A program made the position numbers and the translations under genes. From NCBI GenBank assembly GCA_963573385.1, contig CAUYLG010048133.1, positions 1 through 64,000 of the forward strand: DNA of 64,000 nucleotides, read 5' to 3'. Shown here in pieces: positions 56,030-64,000 of this stretch. The notes below the pieces were generated by a model. The model was not told where the DNA came from. It did not search any database and was given only the letters and a program-made list of their open reading frames with translations. Position 1 is the stretch's first letter. Each line of letters starts with the position of its first letter. Source of the stretch: Cacajao melanocephalus (Eukaryota > Chordata > Mammalia > Primates > Pitheciidae).

Positions 56030-57323
56030 TATTTGATTCAATGCTCTTTTAAACTGAACATCACATACGTTTTCTCTTAAAGCTCAATTTGGTAACAAAG
56101 CCCCAAAATAACTACAGTAACACCTCATATGTAATCCGAGAATGATGGTAATGACATAGTCCATCTTTGTAGAAAAGAATCCATCTTTATAAACTAAAGT
56201 TGTAAATGTTTTCTCCAAACAACATTTATCCTTGTTTTCTCAAAAGAGCAGAACTAAAACAATTCCTGTTTTGGGGATCATGTTTATAAATTTATTTATA
56301 ATGGTATCATCAGGGTTCACTCAGCTATGGGGCTCTCTCTCCTTATATAGAGTACTATCTACTTGTTAAAATTTTTTACCTAATTCCTTGTTGTCAGATA
56401 ATCAAGTGTTAACTGCTATTAGTATATCTTCCTTGGGTAGTACATTTCTAATTTTATGCCTGTAAGCTATCAAACCTAGAAGAGTTTAATTTCTGATTAG
56501 AATTATGGAAAGTAAGAATAAGCAGATTTGATATAGAATTGTAAAGAGGCTCCACTAGGACACAAACATTTATTTTGGGCTTATTTCTGGTTTCCTGGTT
56601 GTATTATTGAGAATTTGAGTTAGTGAAGGCTTTGAGGAGTTGGACTAAAGAAACTTTAAAGCCTCCTGTTTTAGGTACAACTCTGTGATCCAGGAAAGAA
56701 AGTTAACGACCTACAATCCACCAACTTTATCAATTGGTAATTTAGCTGGTACATACTGTCCACAGTTGAACTCACCAGCTGTTAACATCAATGCAGAGAG
56801 CTTTGGGATATTTTTAGATAATACTGTTCAGCTGAGGTATTTATATCTCTTATCTTTGTATGTCCCTGTTACGTGAGGTGCTAGTTTGTCATCATTCAAT
56901 ATCTTCAGATTGTGCTTGAATAGCACAATAGTCTTAACAACTGAATTATCTTGGTTCTTGGTCCTCTTGAAGTTTCTCTATTTCTATGACTTTTCTTTGG
57001 AATCAATCTCCCTGTAATTGTTTGAAACTCTCATCTTTAAATCTTGCTTTATGGTTTGGTCTGAAATTTCTAACCCTAGTCTTCATTAACTTTTTAATAA
57101 ATATACATATATATTTTCTGAGTTTCACTGAAGAGAAAGCTATGGGGAAAAAATGTCTCTGGCAGCTCGATTCAAATGACACCAAATGCATCTGGTTGAT
57201 CCTGAAGTTATAAAAAAATAAAAATTTAAAAATTAAAAAAAATGACACCAAACAGAATTAAGTCACAAGAAAAAACCCTTTTAAAGATGAAGTGTATTTT
57301 TAAACAAGTAAAGCAGAACTTGC
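56030..57323. other. ANO6: Unique ANO6 intron sequence
   Basis: AT-rich, no recognised repeat or gene. Contains the GC donor at 57322-57323. Confidence 0.55.
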
Positions 57324-57526
57324 CTGCATGTGGTATGGTTACCCTGCTCAGAGTATGGGTTTTCCTTGCTTTTGTCTTTGAAGTCTGCAACTTTGAAGAT
57401 GGAGAGAGTGTTGTTGATGTACCCGTCCATGGTGTAGGAAGTGTGGTTTCCGTAGGGAGGGACAGAGAAGGACCAATAGTACACCAGGCGGGGGATCATG
57501 TCTGATGTGAAAGCAATTATCATGGC
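57324..57526 (-). CDS. ANO6: ANO6 coding exon, third from last; followed by a GC donor
   Basis: This 203-nt exon begins GCC ATG ATA directly after an aaaatag acceptor, in phase with the previous exon, and ends ...ACA TGC AG. It encodes the helix AMIIAFTSDMIPRLVYYW and an extracellular loop with three N-glycosylation sequons (NHT, NNT, NHT) ending in TTCR. The split Arg codon is completed by the G opening the next exon. The intron that follows starts gcaagt, so the donor is GC rather than GT, within the strong context AG|GCAAGT that real GC-AG introns usually have. The nearest upstream GT (in ...CAGGGTAACC) would drop the conserved NHTTCR end and break the frame. The loop contains several residues that seem to differ from human ANO6 as I remember it. 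Confidence 0.92.
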
Positions 57527-57726
57527 CTATTTTGGGAGAAAACAAAGAGACAATGAATTTATAGTTTTTATAGGTATGGTTAACAAATATGCTATGCCAG
57601 AATTACCAATTTCATCATGTCGATTTTTTCTAAAGATTCAGAAATCTTCCAAAACCTAAAATGCAATAAAAAATAATAAAAAAGATTCAGAAATCTTAAT
57701 TCTTTCTTAACTGCAAGATATATGCA

Positions 57727-57997
57727 GTGAGATAGGATCTTGCTCTGTTGCCCAGGCTGGAGTGCACTGGCATGATCATAGCTCACCGTAACCTTGAACT
57801 CCTTGGTTCAAGAGATCCTCCTGAGTAGCTAGAATTACAGGTGCATTCCACCATGCCTGGCTAATTTTTAAACATATTTTATAGCGACAGGGTCTTACTA
57901 TGTTGTCTAGCCTGGTCTGGAACTCCTGGCCTCAAGCAATTCTCTCAGCCTCTCAAAGTGCTGGGATTATAGGCACGAGCCACTGACCTCAACCTAG
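57727..57997 (-). repeat. ANO6: AluJ-like element (intronic)
   Basis: Diverged antisense Alu (aggatcttgctctgttgccc ... gtgctgggattataggcacg) with internal deletions. It shares ANO6's strand. Confidence 0.9.
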
Positions 57998-58004
57998 AAG
58001 ACTC

Positions 58005-60105
58005 TTGCACATGTAATTAAGGTCAATGTTATGAAAATAATTCAGCTTTCATAACTAATTTAGCACTTGCTTTTCATACACACAGAATGTAAACTGCATG
58101 TTTTTCTTGATCTAAATTTAAATAATGACCTCTAAGTTCACTTTTTTCCTGTATAGTATTTTGACTTGTTTAGACAAGTCAAATCATGACCTGATTTGTT
58201 TTAAACTCTCAGTACATAGTTATATTTGTTGTTTCATTAGAGTTTTAGCATTTATTTTAACAAAATTTGGGTAGCAGAAAAAACTATATTGGGGTTGCCC
58301 CTGAGTCTCTAAACTTCCAAAAGATTAAGTGGATAAAGTTATGAAAGTTATAAATTATCAAACAACATACAGAAAATTTAGTATGTTCCTAGATAAAAGG
58401 AGTAAATATGGACCAATCATAAACCTGTGTCTGTGTCAGAGAGACATCTATTAGGATGTAAAGCTATTGCGAATTACATGAATTTTCTCTGAAATTCTTT
58501 ATTTGGGCTTTAAACTCTCCAGTGTGTAAAAAACTGGTTTGAAGGAAGGAGAAAGAATTTTTACTTTAAGCCAAATTCTATGTGACTAAACCAGCTAAAT
58601 GATTCTGTCATTGACTGAAGCAGAAATGTTTTTGGCTTAACATGATTTTTAATAGTATTCATCTGAACATACGGTTTAGACACAGCAAGACCACAAACCA
58701 AAGCTCAGGCAAAGCAAGAAAAAACAAGGGGCTTTTCTATAGCAAAATTTCCCTCACTAGAACCAGCTTTGTCATTTTCTCTGATGTGGAAAAAATCTGT
58801 GTGTATATATATGCATGTTTCTGCCTGTCAGTGCTGGGGTGCCACAGAATATTTTACCTTTTTTCTCTCGGATTTCAATAGATTAAATTTTGCTGTTATC
58901 ATTTAACTCAACTATATCTTTTTATAGAATCACTGGCAGATGTGCATCAGGAAGCTACAAAAAATTCCAACAAGGAAGATAATTCCATTGTCTTTTGACA
59001 AGATACTTTTCTTCCTGAATTGAGCTGCTCTGAGAGACATGCTGCAAGAGTACGAATAAATGCAGTGTGCTTCATTTCCCATGCTGTTCTGCACACAATT
59101 TTCCATTTATATAAAAATAAATTAAAATTGGTCTTCAATAACAGATGCTCTGGCATGATACAACAATGTCAATTCAGCTTATTTATTGAACCAGCAGCTT
59201 TAAAATGAACGGTTTTATAGCAAATTCCTGCTTGATGCCCACTTTCACCCTGGTGGCTATTCTCTTCTTTTTGTAGACAGTAGGTTGTGAGATACACACT
59301 GGGTGTTTGAGGGAGTAAGACATGCATTTAATGCTTGCACACACATAAACATAGATGCCTATGTATGTGGACGTATAACTGCATCTTGGAAGTGTAACAA
59401 ATCCTAATATGGAAAAGACCATTGCCCATAGTTTAATCAATGTCACAAATCCAATAAACAGTTTCCCTAGGTTAAGTTATAAGAAAAAGCCATTATTGGA
59501 TAAGAACCAATAGCACCAATTAGCCGGCATGTGTGTCTGTACACATACACACACAGAGTCGCCTTGGAAACAGCCAATCCTCCATCTGTGCTCATGGAGT
59601 GGAGCCATGGCATAGATACTGGGAAAAGGTACCTAATACAACCATCAAACGAGAATGCTTGAGGAATGGGGAGAGGTTGAGTCAATGAATTTCCTGGTTA
59701 GTTGAAGTCAAATAGAAACCCTTTTAGTTTCAAACCCTGTTGCTGAAAATTTTCTTAAAGCACACGTGTCCACGTTCTTGCCCAGTTTAGTGTATTTGAG
59801 CATCTTGAACATGACAGATTCATTGTTTTATGACTGAGGAACTTGAAAAGCCTCACTGCCATTTTTCTGAACATCAGTCTTCATTTTGCAGCACAGTAGA
59901 TGTTGAAGGTGTGGGGTATCTGGGGGAAAGGAAACTGACATTGCCTAGCAGTTGGTTTTTGTGCGAGATTTGCAACTTTCTCCAAAGAGTACAGATAGAT
60001 AGCATGCAATTCAGATAAATTTAAGGTTCTGGGCTGTACGGATAACAGATAACTTGTTTTATTGTATAAAACTGTAGCCATAGTCCAGACAGTGACTGCT
60101 TTTGC
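58005..60105. other. ANO6: ANO6 intron, unique sequence
   Basis: AT-rich sequence with no repeat or gene that I can support. Open frames here have no domain. Confidence 0.5.
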
Positions 60106-60109
60106 AATT

Positions 60110-60392
<283 letters not shown>

Positions 60393-60489
60393 CTTTTGGA
60401 ATTCTTGTGCTTCCAATTGGGGTCCCTGTCAGAGTCCTCACAGAGTCACTGTTAATAATGATGATGAGTAATGAAGATGATAAAATAGC

Positions 60490-60725
60490 AGCAGCTAACA
60501 TTCAAGAGAAACAAGGCTTCAGGCATTAACTCAATGAATTCCCTAACAACTCTTTGTGGTTGGCATGTACTATTCTTATGATATGTGGGTAGGGAATTAA
60601 TCATTTTACAAATAATAACATGGGGCTCTAGAGAGGTAAGGCCTGGCTCAAGATCATGCAGCTCAAAGCTACAGTGCTGGGAACTGGAGCTCGGGTCTCC
60701 CTGACTCTAGAGCCTACAGTGCTCA
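60490..60725 (-). repeat. ANO6: Near full-length MIR (intronic)
   Basis: Antisense MIR segments occur in order: attaactcaatgaattccc, acaactctttgtggttggca, ctctagagaggtaaggcct, caagatcatgcagctcaaag and ctctagagcctacagtgctc. Confidence 0.75.
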
Positions 60726-60729
60726 GTAA

Positions 60730-61696
60730 CTTCCTCATCCAGAGCCTAACCTGCAGGCACTGTCAACTTCTGTTGTTTTGGCTGGGGACTCAGGGAAGAT
60801 GTGGCTTAAGAAATCAAAACTGGGAGATCACTTAGGGGGTGGTGCTCACCTGGGAGTGAGACTGTCAGTGAAATATGGGAAGGAGGAAATGACCCTAGTT
60901 TTAGGATGCTTCTTGGGAAGATGGTCCTCTAATGGGCTGGCATGAAAATTGCATTGCCTGAGAAATCCCTGTGGGCCTGTACATAAAAATGACACTGTTC
61001 AGATGGTCCATCATCAATGAATACAGGCTATAAACAACTGAGTTCTGTCCCCTCACAGCTGGGACATAATATACAGGGCATGAGGCTGCTTCAGCCAATG
61101 ACCAGAGCATGGTGAGCAAAGATCTAAGGGTGGGGTGGGGAGGGTGACAAAACCCACTCACCTCCCTCCTTTAAAACTGCTGCTGTGGAGACAAGGAAGG
61201 TAGTTAGGAGTGCACAATTAGAAGCCCACAAAGTGTTTATACTTCACCATCAGAGCTGATATTTTAGGTTGATACTTTGGAATAGGTAGTAAAACCTGGC
61301 AGAATGGTCTTATTTTAGGGCCCTGAAACTCTAAATGAACAGATTTCCATCCACATTATAAAAAAGCACTTTCTGATAACTCCTTTTATAGTTATGTGAG
61401 GATTAAAAGTGTTAGTACTTATTATCATTACCATATTTCATATTGAATAAAAACTTCAGCAAATGAGCAGTACCTGTGTAGGAGGTCTTGACAGTTAAAA
61501 ATAATTACATACAAAATGAAAATACATTTAACAAGTGGTTATATATCATATAACAACTATGTCGTTTGTGTGGATGACAGACTTAGCATCTTCTTGCCGT
61601 TTTAAAAAACACCAAACATTTGATTTCTTAGATAGCAACTCTAATGCATCTCAGGGCTTTCAGGGTCTTTACCCTGTAAAGCTTAGATCTACTCAC
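60730..61696. other. ANO6: ANO6 intron, unique sequence
   Basis: No recognised repeat. The gtgagt donor of the exon at 61697 is at 61695-61696. Confidence 0.5.
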
Positions 61697-61902
61697 ATTG
61701 GTCACCACAGCCAGAATTGCTATTCCTTGCATGATGGGCTGCCATGCTCCGATGTCTTGGGCTTTCTCTGGTACCAGGCGTCTAAACTGGGTGGTCAGTT
61801 TCCATGCGTCCACTCTTATTTCCAATATATTGTTCACGAGAGCCAACAGAGGGGCCAATGGAAAAGAGGCCACAAATAAGGTGACGAACCCAAACTGAAT
61901 AA
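61697..61902 (-). CDS. ANO6: ANO6 (TMEM16F) coding exon, fourth from last (partial gene)
   Basis: ANO6 is a plasma-membrane calcium-activated phospholipid scramblase and ion channel that exposes phosphatidylserine; its loss causes Scott syndrome in humans. This 206-nt exon starts after a tgacag acceptor and ends AAT before a gtgagt donor. It begins in mid-codon (2 nt carried over) and ends on a codon boundary. It encodes a hydrophobic helix ([19 protein letters not shown]) and then [12 protein letters not shown]. In the TMEM16 family the E and D of the LEIRVD segment in TM8 are calcium ligands (compare ANO1 E734 and D738), and both acidic residues are present here. A charged loop ([13 protein letters not shown]) and the start of another helix follow. 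The family is certain; ANO6 over its paralogues rests on my memory of the loop and C-terminal sequences. Confidence 0.93.
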
Positions 61903-63485
61903 CTGTCAATGGAATGGACACACATCATGGAGTGTGGTGGATGAAAGGACAACATATTTTCCTTTACTCTTGAAAAAGAAAGGCAAACGAACTAAATCCC
62001 AGAGAGAAAACACGTCTGTGGTAAATAATAATTTAGTGTTCAACAGTGAAAGAATTCAAACAAAACACAAATATGAAACCTCTGGAAAGAATAATTATAG
62101 CCTGTTTCACATGTATACACTTAATAGGAGCAATATATTTAGACATCTTTAGTCAAGCAGAATTATTTGCTGGTAATAAACTTGAGACATCATGAGCATA
62201 TTATTCATTCTCAGTGTTGAAACAGAATGTTGGAAGATGATTTGTGGTTTAAAATTTTTTGTGGCATTATCTAACAAGTTAAAGAGAAAAAGAAATGGAC
62301 CCGTGGGAAGGCTATGCTTAGAGAATGTTGGAAGAAATACGCTGGGAACAAGCAAATGAGTGAGCTCCCCTGAGTCCGCAAGTGCAGTGCATTCAGAGAA
62401 TCTGATATTACAAATCACAGAAATATATGTGATAAAACTATCTTAAGTTATAATCCTTCCTTAAGAATCTTGAAGTTGGTTGCAGTCCTTGTGGTCAAAA
62501 GTCAAAATTTGAGTGATGGCTTAGAAGTCCTTTTCTCCTTGTTTGTAATTGATACCTTATTATAAATGGGGCAGCAGAGATTTTGGGGTAAGTGATACCA
62601 TGGAGGGGAAGAAGTAAGAAAATATCCAAAAAAGGGAAAATCAATTTGAAGGTCTGCCAGTTAGGAGGGCAGGGTCTAAGAGGAAACATATATAGATACG
62701 TAACTAAGACTGTGGATGGGAGGAGAACATGAAGCCCCACTAGGCCTCATGCTCAGACAAGGAGCAGGGACGAATCTGACCAGAAAGGGCAAGGCTGTGG
62801 AGGGTATGGCGAGGCAGGCAGAGCTGGCATTTGCTTTTGGTCTGAGAGGCAAAGGGCATGTTGCAGAAGAGCAGACAGGGCTAGAAGGATCCAGTTAAGT
62901 CCCACAGGCCAGGCAGGGGCACTCATGCAGAGAAGTCAGCCAGGCAAGGACCAGAGTTGGTGATGCTACAGTCATGAGCAATAGCAACAAGCAGTGATGT
63001 CAACGTCCCTGTCTATGACTCACCCAACCCTAAATAACTTATCAGCCCCCAGGGCATGCAAGTAACAGCAATGTGTGGAGTCAGCCAGTCAACTGTGGTA
63101 AACTGGCAAGTGTGCGTCCTACGGAAAGAGACAGCTCATAGTCGCCATGTCGGACTGACAGCTCCATGTTGCCAAATCTCCTGATTGTTCAAGAGAAGCC
63201 AGAGATTAGGATTATGTTAGCAGTAAACATAGTTAAAAATCCAAAAGAGAAAAGATACCATGTATAATGACAACAAAAGCATAGACTATTTGGAAACAAA
63301 TTAATGAGAAATGTAAGACCACTATGATAACTGACTTAAAAAAAAACAAATAATAATGAATGAATGGTAGGATGTGCCATACTCTTGACTGGGCAAACTT
63401 GAACTCAGGAACATATCAAATTTTTTTCCACAAAATAATTTAGAATTCTAATGTAAATTCTGTTAATAATCCTAAAGCGGACAGG
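61903..63485. other. ANO6: ANO6 intron upstream of the first visible exon
   Basis: At least 2.1 kb of intron. A pyrimidine tract and tgacag acceptor sit directly before the exon. No further exon was recognised up to the window edge. Confidence 0.6.
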
Positions 63486-63486
63486 T

Positions 63487-63780
63487 CAGCTGGGCGTGGC
63501 AGCTAATCCCTATAATCCCAGCACTTTGAGAGGCTGAGGCGGGAGGATTATTTGAGCCCAGGAGTTTGAGACTAGCCTAGGAAACACAGCAAGACCCTGT
63601 CTCTACAAAAAAATACAAAAATTAGTTGGGCTTGGTGGTACAAGAGCCTGCAGTCTCAGCTACCCAGGAGGCTGAGGTGGGAGGATTGCTTTAGCTAAGG
63701 AGGTGAAGGTTGGAGTAAGCCAGGACCACTCCACTGCACTCCAGCCTGGGCAACAGAGCAAGACCCTGTCTTTCAAAGGA
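63487..63780 (+). repeat. ANO6: AluJ-like element (intronic)
   Basis: Diverged Alu (agctgggcgtggcagctaat ... cctgggcaacagagcaagac), antisense to ANO6. The remainder to 64000 is unique and AT-rich. Confidence 0.93.
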
Positions 63781-64000
63781 AGATAAGAAAAAAAGCTAAA
63801 AAGTAAAAAGTGATATTTAAGTTCTTCAAGAAATATAAACAGGATGTTTGCATAGACAATATTAGGAACATTCTGAAAAAATAAAATGGGATAGCTCTGG
63901 GAGATGATATTAAAGAATATTATAATGCTATGGTAATTGAAACAGTTTAGAACTAGTACATGAATAGACAGTATGAATTAAACAGGGTGAATTTTAAGAG

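Noticed and set aside
61535..61879. 114-codon plus-strand frame
   Set aside because: Antisense shadow of an ANO6 exon.

Overview
This is a stretch of primate nuclear genome. Dimeric Alu elements, FLAM, MIR, nested L1M/L1PB/L1PA elements and old DNA transposons (Tigger1, MER2, MER5A, hAT-Charlie) identify the lineage. The long introns and a four-exon coding segment split by AG/GT or GC borders confirm a vertebrate gene. Several codons appear to differ from human ANO6 as I remember it (for example the C-terminus reads K-L-E, where I recall K-S-E). I therefore lean to a non-human anthropoid, but cannot fix the species.

The only convincing active gene is the 3' end of ANO6 (TMEM16F, calcium-activated phospholipid scramblase) on the minus strand at about 45.97-64 kb. 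The last four coding exons are at 61697-61902, 57324-57526, 55529-55634 and 48936-49142. Their phases join perfectly, and they are followed by a ~3 kb 3' UTR ending near an AATAAA at 45987-45992. One of the three introns has a GC rather than a GT donor. The introns carry seven Alus, old L1/HAL1 pieces, a MITE and MIR copies.

From 1 to about 45.9 kb the window is the gene-poor flank downstream of ANO6. 1-11.7 kb holds mostly old repeats, including a Tigger1 nested in a hAT-Charlie element and a head-to-head pair of L1 3' ends. 11.7-36.8 kb is a large nest of L1s, all on the minus strand. An ancient L1M appears split into a 3' half (11.7-15.15 kb) and a 5' half (26.04-36.77 kb). A full-length L1PB-like element (15.5-25.15 kb) and a processed pseudogene of MESD lie between the halves. 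Three L1PA elements are inserted in these, one of them full length with a 15-bp target-site duplication. 36.8-45.9 kb has MER2, hAT-Charlie, another L1PA, Alus, a MIR split by a solo-LTR-like repeat, and a second copy of that repeat.

The most unusual signal is a set of small templated insertions inside three L1PA elements (near 17.77, 31.65-31.71 and 41.06-41.13 kb). Their source sequences can be found elsewhere in the window, 0.4 to 3.4 kb away. They look like template-switch repair scars. I found no bacterial-type system, CRISPR array, tRNA or rRNA gene, and no evidence of a novel multi-gene system.
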